Positions 47,741-61,479 are shown, numbered from the stretch's first letter. The stretch: DNA of 64,000 nucleotides from Lucifuga dentata (GCA_014773175.1 VXCM01001437.1:224824-288823), one strand, 5' to 3'. Notes: generated from the sequence alone by a model not told the origin. A program made the numbers and translations.

Positions 47741-49943
47741 ATGCCAAGCTCAGACTGTGTGACATTAGAAATCACAAAATCTCTCAACTGCCCAAATTAC
47801 AACAATTTTCCTGTAATTTTATGTTTTGTCAATGTGTTGCGTACACTGTGCTACTGAGCACAGACAAGGGAAATTAGCAGTTATGTCACATCTGAGGACA
47901 GAGCATCTGAAACCTCGCCAGAAGTGAACAGACAAACCCGTGTGCAAGAAGTTAGAAGATGGAAGAAATCACTATGATGTTGTCAGTGTGGACCCAAACA
48001 AGGAGGAACTGCTTGCCGTGCAGTAGCAAAAAAAAGTACAAAAAAAAAAAAAGNAAAAAAAAAAAAAGAGTCAGAAAGACACGCTGCTGTTCTTATTTTT
48101 GTTGCTGCCACCTTGGCTCATGCTCTTATTGGCTATCACTTATTGTTGTTCAAAGGACTTATCATAGATCTACTCAAACTAGAAGAGCATCTCAAAAATG
48201 TTGGGGCATCCAAGATTGTAACATTGGGATTGTTGTTAAGAGTTGTTGTTGCAACACCTGGAGTGACAGGAAGTTACCAGGAAGTAGTTAGTGCAATATA
48301 AGCTACTGTGAGATACCATGAACTGTTCTTTATTTGTTGGTTGATTAAATAACCCAGTGAGCAGGTTACATGCTTTAACCGTCCGGTTTGTTTAGACTTG
48401 AAGGACAAAACAAGCTGAAATGGGGACAGCTCAAAGACTGGGTCAGGACGCATCTCGCAACTGCTGAGAGTGAGTATTGTGATGGTACAAGCATCAGTTT
48501 CTCTCTAACCTGAGGTTTTTGTCCATAATCAGAAGTTTGTCTGGAAATGGAAAATAAGAGCTAAAACTGCACAGTCTGAGTGTGTCATTACTGTCAAACC
48601 AGCATATAGCAGCTCTCCACCTTATAAATACAGATGAATCACCAGTTGATTTATTTTCCAGATTGACCATTCCTCAAGGAGCACAGCCGGTTTTTGTATT
48701 CTGTTGGTTTCCAAAGATACATTTTCGAACTGGAGCTTGTTGGAGCAAACAAAAGCTAACAGATGATGCATTAAAAACTAGCTAAGCAAAGTTATTTAAC
48801 CTTTGTCTCAACAGGATTTTGGTAACTATGCTTCAAAACGTAGCAGACATATTTCTTGACAAAATCTGTACCAAAAGATTTAAAGTGATCTTCTTTACAT
48901 AAAGCCACTGCTTTATAAGTGGGGTGCCACTGCAGCAGTGCCACTCAGAATCAATGAGATAAATGAAAATTTACCTTCCAAAATAATTTCCTGTCTAAGA
49001 CATCTAGGGCTTGCTGCTTATTACATTCTGCACTAAATCACAGATGTATTTGCTGAAGTTCTGTGGTTTTTGAGGTCACAGTGCATGAGTGTGTGGGTGT
49101 GTATGTGCTGAAGGCATGCATAGATGAGTGTGGGAGTGGGTTTTTTATCTCTTTGAAAGCACATGACTATATTATAATGTGATCTGTTTAAATGTATTAT
49201 GCGTACATCCTGTCTTTGCCTCAAGTGACCCACAGAGTCTCCTTTAAGGACAATACCAATAATTTTTGATTGTTGATTTTGGCTATTAGTCAAAAAGTGG
49301 TACATTTCACCCCCACAAATAACATTAGACAGAGTGCCTGAGTTGAAAATACCGCATTGCAGATTAGCTTGGACAATCATATGTGAAGGCGTCTAGGGTG
49401 AGAGGAGTTGCACAGCCAGGCTAACATAATTTTTTCTGAGTTTAATTGACATATGAAGCAAGGAACATCCACAAGGCCAGTGGGAATGATGGAGATTGCG
49501 CTACACTTTGTCATATACGGTTTGAGAAAATGTAAGAATGCGTCTCAAGGCCTCTCAGGTGTTGTAAATCTGACAGGGGGCGGACTGCACAGCCATTCGA
49601 CACTTGGACCTGCTTGATAGGGGGGTGCTGTGCAGGGTTTGGTCTTGGGAATAGAGACATACAATGTATAAAGATGATGTAGTGTATTATCAGATAAGCC
49701 TGATGTGAGGTCATCTCACCTGCTTTCACACTAAGTCAGTATAGATGGAGGCAGGAGCATTCGCTGACATCTTGGCTGTTGTGTCCTTCACATTGTTTTC
49801 AAGCTGATCACACCATCTGTCATGGTGGATAAAGCTCTTACAGCTCAATGTTGCATGTCACCTGAAGGTTTGTTTTGCTTTTACTGTATTTGATTTTACC
49901 GGGAGTGCTAAAGGTAAAATCTGGAATCTTCAAGCCAATGGCC
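47741..49943. other. No gene recognised
   Basis: A poly-A with N lies at 48029-48067. CTCAGACTGTG near 47750 and its reverse match near 48570 hint at an old inverted-end element, but the match is only about 11 bases. Confidence 0.4.
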
Positions 49944-50709
49944 CAGATTCATAAAAAACTGTGATAAGGAGTATAGTGTTGCCTTAATGTGCGCCGTGAT
50001 AATTGAGGCTCATTCATAAAACCTAGATAAACAGTGCACTGCTGCCACATGAAGGTAGTGTTGCTGTGAGGTGTGACAGGTAAAAGCCAGTGAAGATCAG
50101 TGTGTTAATGAGCTGCTGCATATTTATCAGCCACTATTTATCCTGATTTATCTGGTTTNCAGTGTGTTAATGAGCTGCTGCATATTTATCAGCCACTATT
50201 TATCCTGATTTATCTGGTTTTAAAGGAAACATACATTCTGCTTTAGAGAGCCTTGTTTTTAAAAGACTGACACTAAAATAACAGTTAAACGTGCATTTTA
50301 ACCTTTGTAGTGTGTGATCATGCTGCGCGGGGGGGGGGGGGGGNGTGTCAGATCACATTAAAACTCACCATTTAAAAACTGACTGATCAGCTCAGCTAAG
50401 AGAGTTTATCTATCAAAGTGATTGATCTCTAACATGTGAGGTAAATACAGTTTTAAATGTCCAGATTTCATACTGCTGAAATTTACCACCAGAATGAAGC
50501 AGGTCTTAATTTTAGCATGTGGGTTTGTTTTATGAATAGCTACCGCTACATGTAAATAAGGAAGTCTCACAGTAACGCCTCTTTAAGGCTAACGCTAAAA
50601 TATGTTGCTAACAGGTGTTTATGAATGAGGGAACATGGTTGTGCTGTGATATTTGCACATAGCAATGCGGTAATTCATGCGCTACAGTTTATTACAGTTT
50701 ATGAATCTG
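49944..50709. mobile_element. Non-autonomous element H with CAGATTCATAAA ends
   Basis: The left end CAGATTCATAAAAAACTGTG is mirrored by the right end, which finishes CAGTTTATGAATCTG. Near each end a second, weaker copy of the 'CATTCATAAAA' word occurs (about 50010-50022 and 50618-50630, inverted). Positions 50098-50158 and 50160-50220 are exact duplicates around an N, and a G homopolymer with N sits at 50329-50345. No transposase is seen. The end wording recalls the Harbinger-type element at 39836 (CATTCACCAA), so a PIF/Harbinger origin is possible. Confidence 0.55.
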
Positions 50710-51851
50710 CAGACTTGTCATTAAACAAAGGCATCACATTCACCCCTAAACTTTGCTGGTTGCACTAAAACTTTAATGAGGCAGATTATTTTGGTTCATT
50801 GAAATGTCAAAGTGTGAACAGGGACAAGCACATTTACATGTGCCGTGCATTGGCAAGGTGACTATCCTTGGCTTTGACTTGACAGGGTCAGCCTGCTTTG
50901 GCTTCATCTTCTCATGGGACATCATTAAATTTCTGTTTTCAGCACCTGAGCCTCTTTTAGGCATCTGATCACGTTCCTCCCATCTCCCTGAGCCATGATG
51001 TGATGTCCTCTTCCTATGTGCTGGTTCAAATTTTTAAAATTTAAACTTTCTCCCAAGTCTGGTCACTTTTTACTCTGTTGTCTGCAGAGATCAGGCTGTA
51101 CCCAGATGGACAACTGAGCAGCTGCCTTAGGTTGTGTCAGTCACTGTTGTGATCTCAGTCAAGGAGGAGTCTGCAGCACAAAGCTAAAATGAACATTCTG
51201 TGCTTTAATCCTCTGGGGCAGCACTAGTGGAATTCATATTAACCATCCACAGTCTAAAGTGATTTCACAATTTCACCTAATTTTGGCTTTGGTTTCCCAA
51301 GTAAAACAGCTGTACTGTGAAATATACTTTACTGGACAGGATTATGAATTTTGGTTTGTGAAAAGTAAAGAAAACATCAGAAGGTTGGGAACCACAGAGA
51401 TAATTAAAAAAGGTTTCCTTATGAAAGCTACACAGATTAGAAATATCTAGTATGAATTATAACAATCCACTTAAGGGCATCTAATGCCTTGATTATCTGC
51501 AGGGACAGTGGTAAAGCAGAAAATGTTTTAACTTTTGTTGTGCATGGTGTATAATTAGCTTGCTTGTTTTCATTATTTAGAATACAAATATGCAGTTTAG
51601 TAGATAATTTGCTTCACATGGTGTCTGCTCAGCGATCGAAAGTTCAAAGCCACATACCTGATGAATCTCTGGTCGTCTGAGGGAAAAGGGCATCCAACTA
51701 CTCTGTGTCATCAGGTCATACATGCTGAGGTCTACATTTCAAATACTACAGGTATAGACGATAATGTTTTTCACAAGACTGCCCACACTCACAAACTCAA
51801 ACATGGCCACCTGGGAAGAAAAGAGGAAAAACTTTCTGTTGTCCTCTGTGC

Positions 51852-51889
51852 TTTTTTTTTTTTTTTTTTTNTTTTTTTTTTTTTTTTTT
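51852..51889. repeat. Poly-T with N
   Basis: T homopolymer with an N at 51871. Confidence 0.9.
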
Positions 51890-52014
51890 GGACCTTGACA
51901 GCAATCGTATCACATGTACCTAATTTATGACGCCGCCAAAATCCTGCATGAGGATTCCCGATGTCCATCTTGTTACCAAGATGTCCAGACACTGTCTTAC
52001 CCACACATACATAA

Positions 52015-52042
52015 ATGGATGGATGGATGGATGGATGGATGG
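52015..52042. repeat. (GGAT)n microsatellite
   Basis: About seven GGAT units, similar to the tails of the tRNA-SINEs here, but no SINE body is seen upstream. Confidence 0.85.
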
Positions 52043-52286
52043 TTAGATTTTTGAAGGGAATTCTTCAAAAGCTGCTGGGGCCATAACAAATAAAGCCTTT
52101 AAAGGAGAATGATGAGTGAATGTTGGATGAAATTGAAATTTGTAATTGAAAGCTGCTGTGATATTCTATTACAACAATCCAGTTAAGTGTGAGCCATCCT
52201 TTCTGCAGAGAAGGAACACTGTGTTCCTTATCAGTGTCAGTGGTTGTTCCCTGGGTTCTATTATATTTTCACTGACAGATAAGACA

Positions 52287-52290
<4 letters not shown>

Positions 52291-52349
<59 letters not shown>
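52291..52349. repeat. (CT)n microsatellite
   Basis: Uninterrupted CT run of about 59 bases. Confidence 0.95.
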
Positions 52350-52352
<3 letters not shown>

Positions 52353-54903
52353 TAGCTGGTATTTTTTTTTCTTCAAGTAAACCCAAAATAAGATTTTGTG
52401 CTGGATTTTGCCTCCATTGAACAGATCCTTCTCAAGAAAATGCTACATGGATGTTTGGGTAATTGTTTTTTTTTATTTTGTTTGTTTGTTTTTTGTTTTT
52501 TGTTTTTTTGATCCGTAGCAATGGTGTATCTAGAGCCATCTGCTGTGTTAAAAGTGCAACTGCTCACTGAGCACAGTTACGATCTGACTGATCTCTCCTG
52601 ATATCTTGCTCAGAAAATCTAATATGTGCTCATCCTGTCCTGTTTGTGTACTAGAGCATGATAAAATGGGATTGTACCTGTAATCCTACCTGTTTCCTTC
52701 TTTGTTCTTGTGTTTCCTGTGTGTATGCCTTGATGTCTTGGTGTGTCTATTAATGTGCTTAAGTGCAGTCGTCAGAGTGCAGTATTTGACCCTGAGACCT
52801 GATGATTTATAACAGGAAAAAATACTGCCAGTGGGAGTTTCTTATACTCTCATTAGTTTCGTCTCTGCTCTGAGGCGTTTCAGGCATCTGAGGGGTCTAA
52901 TGACCAAGTGCTAATTAGGAGACAGACAGGATGTGGCAGAGCAGGTTCAGGTGAAGGACAAGTGCTGTGGGACTGCAGGACTCTGCAAGAAAAGGTCATG
53001 CAGGGCTGCTGTGTGCCCACTGTGTAAGACAGTACACAGACAGCGTCCTGACATGCTGTGCTCTGTTTGCTGCACCGTCCACACGACACACCTGCTTTCT
53101 GATCATGACACGCAACACCCTGAGTGACAATGTGGGCTAGGAATTTCCAATGGTGGCAACTCCAAATGGCTTGAAGGTTGAGCCTTTGGATAAGTTAAGT
53201 GATTTAGGTTGACAGATATGGAGACGATTCCAATCAAAGAATCAGGACAGGAGAAAGGATCCACAGCTCAGGAGATTTATTGTAGACTCAACAGAAGGCA
53301 TACATATGCCACTGTAGGACACTTACGAAGTGGAGTAAGTGATATTCTACAAAGTCTACAAAGAGAAAAAAATAACAATATATATATAACCATTACACTG
53401 TGAATAACTGTGCATTAACATACTTTAAAGCAATAAAGATATTTACTAGCCTTTTAAATCTAAATCAAAGGCAAACATAAAGCCTACCACACCAAGCAGA
53501 GAGCTGGTAAAAGGGGAAACTCCTAGCACTACTAAATTAAGAGCAATTAAATTCACTAAACATATTCCACATTCAAAGATATCACAACTGTATCACATTA
53601 ATAAAGCTAACAGAAATCAGCAACCATACGGTGCCCTCCAAGTACTGTACATTCGGTAATTAAGAAAATCAAGGCAAGAAGCAGTAAAATAACTTAAATT
53701 ACAAACAGCCCAGTAAATAAATGCTGCATAACAAGACAAATGAAACATGATAACAACTTACAGTCTGGTTAATTACGCACAACAGGTGGAAAAAAATAAG
53801 AAGTGTCCAGAATTTGCTCCTCTGTGACCTCAGTGCTCGTTAACCTGCTCGTTAAGGCTTTCTCACATGGCTGCAAGAAATAACTCTTTTTGGAATGTAC
53901 CTATCAATACCCATAATTGCTGTGCTGTCTTGATGGTACATGTAGAGAATTTCAGAACAATAAAGAAAGCTATTTGAAATTGGCATGGGTGCTTCAGCCT
54001 GATATTTTGGGAGCATTTTTACCTGAATGCTTTGTGTCGCATCACTGATTTAAGCAATGTTTGTTTTATTTCTTTGTCATAAACACACTGTCCATCTCAC
54101 ATGGGATTACATGACACACAATTTCTGCAATGTAATTAATCAAATCCAGACATCTGGATCTTAGGGTAAAATACTTAAATCAACAAATAATGCATATTTC
54201 ACTGAAAAACTGAATGTTTTATAAGTGTTGACATTTTATGCTTTATCTGAAAGGTAGTGGGACATTATTTTGGGATATAGTTCAAACAAAGTGCAAAACA
54301 ATTGCATTTTCAATTTCTTTTAGTCCCCATAGAAGACAAAGCCTCTCTGTGCATCAGTACCAACAAAACCACCAGCTTTCAAATGCAACATCAGTATTCT
54401 CTTTCTTAACGGAACTGCCAAATATCTCTTTCTTTTAGGTACGTTAGGTACATTTCACATAAATTTCAGAACTATGTCCACTTTTTAACAGCATTTTATT
54501 TGTTTTGGCTTATGCTGACCTTCACGTTCCTATTTTTCTTTAAACATCTGAAAAACAATGGCCTCTAGTTTGATTGCAGCAGTCTAAATGTTTTTGGCAA
54601 GGACATGTCACCGGCAGCATCACCATAGCAACAGACGTAAAAGACTGAAGGTGAAGCCTGTAAAAATAATAAGCTGCATTATCTTATAAAGTATCAGGTG
54701 TATGTCTGAGACAAAGGCTCTGTGGCTGCTTAGTGTCTTCATCACCTCCAACATTTTCACCCCAAATCCTGAATTCCAAATAAAATACAGTAGGTCTGAT
54801 GGAGTGTTTGATTTGGAACTGGTAAGAGTTAAATTTGTCATATTGGTTATTATAGTCAATGTAATATGAAAATGTATATTCTGTTAATTGCTACTAATCT
54901 TTA

Positions 54904-55449
54904 TGCTGACAAAGGCCTGTACATCTTATATTATGTACGGAAATTCCAATCTATGTGAATTGTGTTAACATTGATCGTGACGATATAACCAAAGTTAATT
55001 TCACTTAACCTTTTACCCTGAATGACCTCGTCTACAATGTTCTTGTACTATGAGAAACTGTGTGTGTATTCTGTTGGGAATATTCAGTATTTCAGTAAGC
55101 AGAGAGATGCAACGATGTTCTTTTCTTATGAGAGAGAAGTGTGTATTCTGAAGGTCTTCTTCCTGATGCTGTCCTGGGAAAGTAACTCAGCAATGTGAAG
55201 GCAATTCAGTTGATAGAACCAAGTGCGCCTGTTTCCATATCAAGGAACATGGATGATGACGTTTGTGTGTGTGACTATAATCCTTACTATAAGAATCAAC
55301 CTGGTGAAACATGATTTCAGAATGCTTCCTGACATACTCTGTTGTATGTTCATGCTGTATTCCTGTGTACACGAATAAACTTTTGTGGTCTGCAAGCAAG
55401 AAGTGGCGTGAGTTTATCTCCAAAGATTTCTTTTAAACCAGAAACAACA
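54904..55449 (+). mobile_element. LTR-like segment (possible solo LTR)
   Basis: A TATAAG box (55288-55293) is followed about 80 bases later by AATAAA (55374-55379) and a GT-rich TTGTGGTCTG. This is the compact promoter-plus-polyadenylation layout of an LTR's U3-R-U5. The edges proposed start TG and end CA, but I see no clear target duplication and no internal retroviral sequence, so the borders are guesses. It could instead be a gene's 3' end. Confidence 0.25.
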
Positions 55450-55785
55450 CACTGCATTAATGGTGTACTGGGTGTGTTTTGGAGTGGATGGAAGCACGAA
55501 GAGCTTTAAGCGTTGTAAACAATAAGGCTAAATGTGGGAAAAGAATAATTTTTGTGTTCAAAGCCACAGTGGACTGAAGAAAATGTGTTTGCATTAACGA
55601 TCTGACTATATTAATAATGTTCAGAAGAACTAGACTATATTACAGCAAATACTCAAGACCAACATGTACAAGCTTCCACATTATGGTATTGTATTTGTAT
55701 ACAGTAGCTTGCATTATGTACTTTTTAAATACTGTGAATACTGTGAAATGTTTTATATACAGTATATATATATATATATATATTA

Positions 55786-56968
55786 CAGTTTTTCTCAATC
55801 GCTTTGGCTCATTTTATGACAGTCTTAACATTCTCTAAACTGTAATTGTCAAAACTGTTTTATGTGACGTCACAACTCTGCTGCATGTCTGCAAAATGTA
55901 GTAACTCACCCAAACATTTCATTCATGCTTCAAAACCTCGTTCTTGTGTCAATGCCACCAACATGAAAAGTTTTTTTTTGTCATCATGTGAGCTGTACTG
56001 GTCAAAATGTTTAATGTTTTTTTTTTCACCATGGCATCAACCTGGAAATGTTTCTGATTTACAAATTTCAGTTTAGTTCTACTTTTTTGTTGACACTGAT
56101 GCTGTACGATACCAGAATGTCAGTTTAGTCTGGCTGAATGCTGTAGATACGATTTCAACAGCAGGTAAAAGTTTACTGGGAAAAGTCAATACTGTACAAT
56201 ATTGTAGTACACAGAAAAAGGATATGCACATTAGAATGTGTACAGTAAATTTATTTTTGTAGTAATGTGTTACATGTAAATAGAAAATCCACATTTGCAT
56301 GTTGATTTTTACATATTTCTTGCATGTAAATCATATATAGTGAACAGAAAATTTGCCACAAAATGACATCCATGTAAAAAAACAAAACAAAACAAAAAAA
56401 AAAACCTGCAACAACAATGAAAAAAACTGCAGTAGTTCTGTAAAAAAAAACACTAAATTGTACCTCCTCACAGTACATAACACTACAAGTTCCCGTCTTC
56501 TTGGTGGACATCCTGTCGCTCTTGTTGGTCTGGCCAGAGATATTTATGGAATATACATGTATGTCTGACAGATTTTGATAAATGAATGGATCATGTTACA
56601 TGTGACGGCTCACACCATGATAGAATGTTCAGAAGTTGTGAAGAGTTTGATAAATTTCACTGAGAATCAACTCATCAGTTTTGATCAGCTGCCATGTGTG
56701 TGTAGTTACTGAGCAAATTGTAAACAACTGTACTTATTCTTTTACATACACGTGCCAAAACACGTGCAATTTGCTTAAATGAATAAGAAATTCAAATCTG
56801 GAGTGAACAAGAAACTAACTGTTCAGAGATTTGAACTTATTGTTTTGAAAAAAAAAAAAATTCTCATTCGAGAACTGAACCAAAGTGATTGAGAANTTTG
56901 AACTTATTGTTTTGAAAAAAAAAAAAATTCTCATTCGAGAACTGAACCAAAGTGATTGAGAAAAGCTG
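55786..56968. mobile_element. Tc1/mariner-type element, non-autonomous
   Basis: The left end CAGTTTTTCTCAATCGCTTTGG and the right end (reverse complement CAGCTTTTCTCAATCACTTTGG) differ at two positions. Both are flanked by TA, the target duplication of Tc1/mariner elements. The interior has no complete transposase, and I could not identify a helix-turn-helix or DDE segment with confidence. Positions 56830-56895 and 56897-56962 are an exact duplication around an N, so the true length is about 67 bases shorter. Confidence 0.7.
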
Positions 56969-59389
56969 TAATAGTGGCTTTATCCAGATTGATTCTATTT
57001 AATGTATTCCTTACACTCTGTTTGTTACTGAAAATTAGCTCATGATGTTTTTTTTCCGCATCGTATAGTATAATATTACAGCAACTTTTTTATTCATATG
57101 TAGGGGTTCCCTCTGGACTTACTGCACTTTGTCAAATCGAGCTGAACTTCACATCCAGGTGTCCTACAAATTGACATGACATAGCCCAAATCAGTGTCAT
57201 TACCAAAGAAACAAGAACAAACTCACAACAACCATCACATTTACTCATACGACCAGCAAGTAAGCAAAAATGCTGTAAAACACAAATAACACAATCAGAT
57301 TCAACAGGCTTCTCCACAGATTCCAGCCACATAAAAATCCATCAGACTTACCAAAGCTGCTCATCATCTGAAGACAAAGTCCATCCTCCTTTCTGTCTTT
57401 AGAAAGAGTTTAACCACACTTTTGTACATTATCGGTGCGTTTCAGTTCCAAAATGTGAAAAAAAAGCATTGTCAGTTAATCCATTTCTTCTCCTCCTTCA
57501 GCCGTTGTACGTTAAAAAACAACATGGCTAAGTAAAAATCTAAACAAAAAATCTAAAGCACTACATCTAAAAATCTAAATGTCACAAAAGAAAGTTTAAA
57601 TAAATNTCTAAACAAAAAATCTAAAGCACTACATCTAAAAATCTAAATGTCACAAAAGAAAGTTTAAATAAATCTTAGATAATGCTACACTACAGGCTCG
57701 CTAGTGTTAATCCAGTTGTTAGCTAGCCGGCCCTCTTCTTCTTCTAATGAATTTCTGGCAGGCTGTTTAGCTGTTAGCATAATGCTGTACTCTGATGATG
57801 ATGTAGGCCAAGGCCAGCTAGAAGGCCCTGGCCTGTAAAAGAAACACGCCCAACATGGCAAACTCGAAATCTGATTGGTTAAAGAATATGACAATCAACA
57901 ACATGGTCCCATTAGCTTGAATAGCACTCAAAATTCTGAAGGCCTCAGGCTAGATTGTTTTTTACCCAGAGACAGCACAGGGGAAAAATCTGATTGGATA
58001 AAAGCTCTAATTTATATGAGCTGCACTGGAAGCAGCACAACTAAGGGAGAGAGTAGCAATGAAATGATGTTAATAACAAAACTGATAGGAACAAACTTTG
58101 TAAAATACATATATAGCACTAATATAGCATTAATTAATATAGCATTAATTGAAACATATATTAAATTATAAAAATATAATTTAATGATTCTGACAAATCT
58201 CTAGGCCAGCAGAGAAGGTCTTGCTGGTCCTGACGGCCCACCACTGGAACACACTCTGTCCACGCATCTGTATGTTCCACAGGAAGAGCTTCTTCACATC
58301 TACATCACTCACACACACACACACATACAAGCAGCTCTACATACAATATACAGCTATGAAAACTAAGCTTTGTATAAAATTGGCAATATGTGCTATTTGA
58401 CAAAAAGGTTTGACTGTGATTCAAAGCAAGATACATTTCCATGGCCGTGTGCATTTTAAGCACTGGTAGGCTCCGTGGAAAAGAACCAGCTAATTCTGGA
58501 GGTGTGAAAATGTCATGGTGTACCTAACGAGATGTACAGGATGTGTTGTTTTAGTGTGAGAATGTGGAAATGACAGGGTGGATATTTATTATCATTGGGA
58601 ATTCAGTCTGTTAGGATTAGCTAGCATTTGGTGATTTCATTAATGAGTTTTGTTGCACTGAGTGATCACAGTCAGAGGGTCTCCACAGTCAGCAATAGTG
58701 AAAATGTAATTACCCTGCGAGTAATTATTCATTAAGACTCTGCTGGAAAGATGACTTTGAAAAGATGGTGGTTGCCAAACTCCCACAAAGAATTGATGTC
58801 CTTGCTTCAGTTTTGACAGCAGCATGTTGTTAAGATGAAACTAGTAAGGAAAATCTAGTGACACTGTTTTCCTTTGTATGTCCTCTTTTATGTAGTTAAC
58901 CAGCATTCTGTATCAGGATAAATATACATAAATATATTCATACACTTGGCATGCAGTAATTGAGGTATCCTGTCATAGGCTTTCTTAATTGTCTGCTTCC
59001 TAATTTCCCCAAAGTACTTTTGCAGACGTATACCCAAAATATTGATTTTAACACAAATTTTTTAACACTGTTTTCTAAGTGTTTTTTAAACATATTATCT
59101 AAAGTCGGTAATGTGCCAGCCATTGCAAAAAAAACAAAACCTCTCACTGTTTTTATAATTTTTTTTCATCATCAAGTAGCAGTTAGAGATAACCAGGGTG
59201 AAATAAAATTTGGCTTACACAATTTTACAGAATAGCTATAAATTTTTTGATCGAGTATCACGGTTTGGTTAATGCACGATAAAAGCTTTTCTTTGTTGAG
59301 GTTTCATAATGGGATTTTCCAGGCTGAGTGTTCAGGTACATAAATGCATCTCATAATAACACATATTTAAAAAAGAAAATTCAAAAAGC
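56969..59389. other. No gene recognised
   Basis: 57539-57605 and 57607-57673 are identical around an N. 57840-58010 contains two 'AAATCTGATTGG.TAAA' words and may be an old fish DNA element. No exon is supported. Confidence 0.4.
57539..57673. repeat. Exact 67-base duplication around an N
   Basis: Two identical 67-base copies with one N (57606) between them; likely assembly artefact. Confidence 0.85.
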
Positions 59390-59393
59390 TAAT

Positions 59394-59443
<50 letters not shown>

Positions 59444-59459
59444 TCTCTCTTTCTNTAAT

Positions 59460-59509
<50 letters not shown>

Positions 59510-59520
59510 TCTCTCTTTCT
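59390..59520. repeat. (CT)n(GT)n microsatellite, duplicated around an N
   Basis: Two identical 65-base copies (59390-59454 and 59456-59520), each CT run followed by GT run, separated by an N at 59455; likely artefact of one microsatellite. Confidence 0.85.
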
Positions 59521-61479
59521 CTCTCACACACACCATGCTGAATTAGTCATAAAGTGGCTTCAATCGAAGGAGTAGATGGGCATGAACATTCCCACATGTG
59601 GATGGACAATTATTGAAAAATAGCTAAACCTGAGAAGAGGAGAAACAAAGAATAAAACCTCTTTTGTATGAAATGAATTGTTATAACCTCTGTACAAGTC
59701 TTTTATATCAGAGTCACTAAAGTTCTCAAGACCCAGAGGAGCTGGAAACACATTTCTCACCCAAGGCCACTTCAGCTCTGCAACCTTGTACTGCCATTGG
59801 AATACACAGGATGGTTAATTTTGAGGATAATGCTCTTCCTCTGTCGACCACTATGTTCCTTAATTTGAGCCCAAGAACGTGACTCATCTCATCGTAATCT
59901 TTTAAGGCGTTCCAAATTCCATTATGAACAAGGTCAGAGCACATTCAGAAATAATACGATTTTGATAATCATTTTTAATCCCCTCGCTGTTAGACCAAAA
60001 GACAAATTGAGCTGTTTATTTACTTTCAACCAATGCGGTTGGAGTTTTATTTTTCATCCTGTATATGGGGATTAATGCCTTACCACATCACCACCACCTC
60101 CCCATCTTCTCTCCCACCCCCGAACCCCATATTGCTGAGTTGATCTCGGATCTCTGACTAGGACGCCCATGAGATAGTACTGTTAGACAGCCAGGGAGAC
60201 AGTCTCACTCCTATCCCAGAACGCACTTGGGTCAGATTCATTTAGGTGTGACCATGGGCTTGGTCCCTCCGGGAGCAATTAGTTTTCACTAAAGGATCTG
60301 GGATGGTGAGAGCAGCGAGATGTCAAACAATAGCTTCACCCCTTGTCAGCTAAATGCCTGTTACCCTCGGCTCCTAAGAGGGTGAACTGCCAGCATTTGG
60401 TGTTTCTGCGTCAATGCTCCCCAGCTGCATTCACAGCGGCTCAGAATGATTTCAGACACTGTGCAGCATAACCCGCTTCACTGTCTCATGTCAGGGCGTG
60501 TCAGGGAGGAGGTGTTAGTGTGTGCACATGTAACAGAGATGCTTAAATAAAAGTGGTAAAAGTGTTCATCAAATGCAATGTAAGAATTGTTTCCAAGGGC
60601 GTAGGTTTGGTTTTAACATTGGTAGGGACATTTTTAGTTGCCTGATTTTCCTGCAGTCTGTTCTACAGATCAAATACTTGATCATTTTTCCTGCAGGTAA
60701 TACCTGTGCAATGATGAGTTGGTGATGGATGGAGGCAAAGTAGGCGTCCATAATGAACTCCTACTTTTATGGCATTTTAATCCTGTTGGGCAGTATATGC
60801 ATTTTTGCTTATAAATCTGCAGAATTTTGTGCATAAAAACTTCATAACTTCTCAGCCATTTATCATACATAGTATTTGATATTACCCTAATTTGAGTGGA
60901 TAAATTGTCATTGACCCTGACATACTAGTTATAGCTGCTGTAAGCTTTTTTAAAAGCTAACCTCAGATTCTACAGCTCTGTCCTTTCTTTCAGTCGGTTG
61001 ATTTGGGCTACAGCAACACTCAAACATTAATTTATCTTTAAAACATCATGTACATCATACATACAGTTCATGTCCTTTTTAGCTATTGCCAAGTGGAGGT
61101 TTGGATATTTTTATATAAATAGGAAAATGGTTCCTGTGGTTCAATGGTTCCTATTTTGGTGGGATGGTCTTTGTCAGAGTAAAAAAGGTTCTATGCAAAC
61201 AAAGCAAAAGCATTTAAATGTACATAAAATTCTATGCAAAGCATCCTTAGGTCACTTGTATTCCTTTAATGAGTGAATCTTTATGTGTCTTTACCAGTTA
61301 TTGCCCACTCCACATGGATTACAAGACACAGCTTCCATACAAACACAACAGTTCACTTCCAGTTCCACAAACAAACTCACCGCAAACGGTCTTCATTGGT
61401 ACAGCACATATTTTCTCAAGTTCTATGCTTTCTCCAAATAATCAGCAAATGAAATAATATTTCTTTCACACATACTTTT
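59521..61479. other. No gene recognised; repeat-poor block at 59920-60520
   Basis: 59920-60520 is GC-richer and free of recognised repeats. Its ordered, non-repetitive wording (for example ACCATGGGCTTGGTCCCTCC) has stops in all frames, which is compatible with a conserved non-coding element. The rest shows nothing firm. Confidence 0.35.

Larger units (their letters stand above)
50710..54903. other. No gene recognised
   Basis: Holds a poly-T with N (51852-51889), GGAT and CT microsatellites and mixed TTTG/poly-T near 52466-52509. A 64-codon Cys-rich plus-strand frame at 52933 lacks any recognisable family pattern. Confidence 0.45.

Noticed and set aside
47750..48580. Possible element with CTCAGACTGTG ends
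   Set aside because: The inverted match is only about 11 bases and no target duplication or second copy was confirmed.
52933..53127. Cys-rich 64-codon plus-strand frame
   Set aside because: Cysteine spacing fits no known zinc-binding or secreted-peptide pattern and there is no signal peptide.
59390..59520. Tandem duplicated microsatellite as a real duplication
   Set aside because: The exact 65-base identity around a single N matches the assembly-join pattern seen at other Ns.
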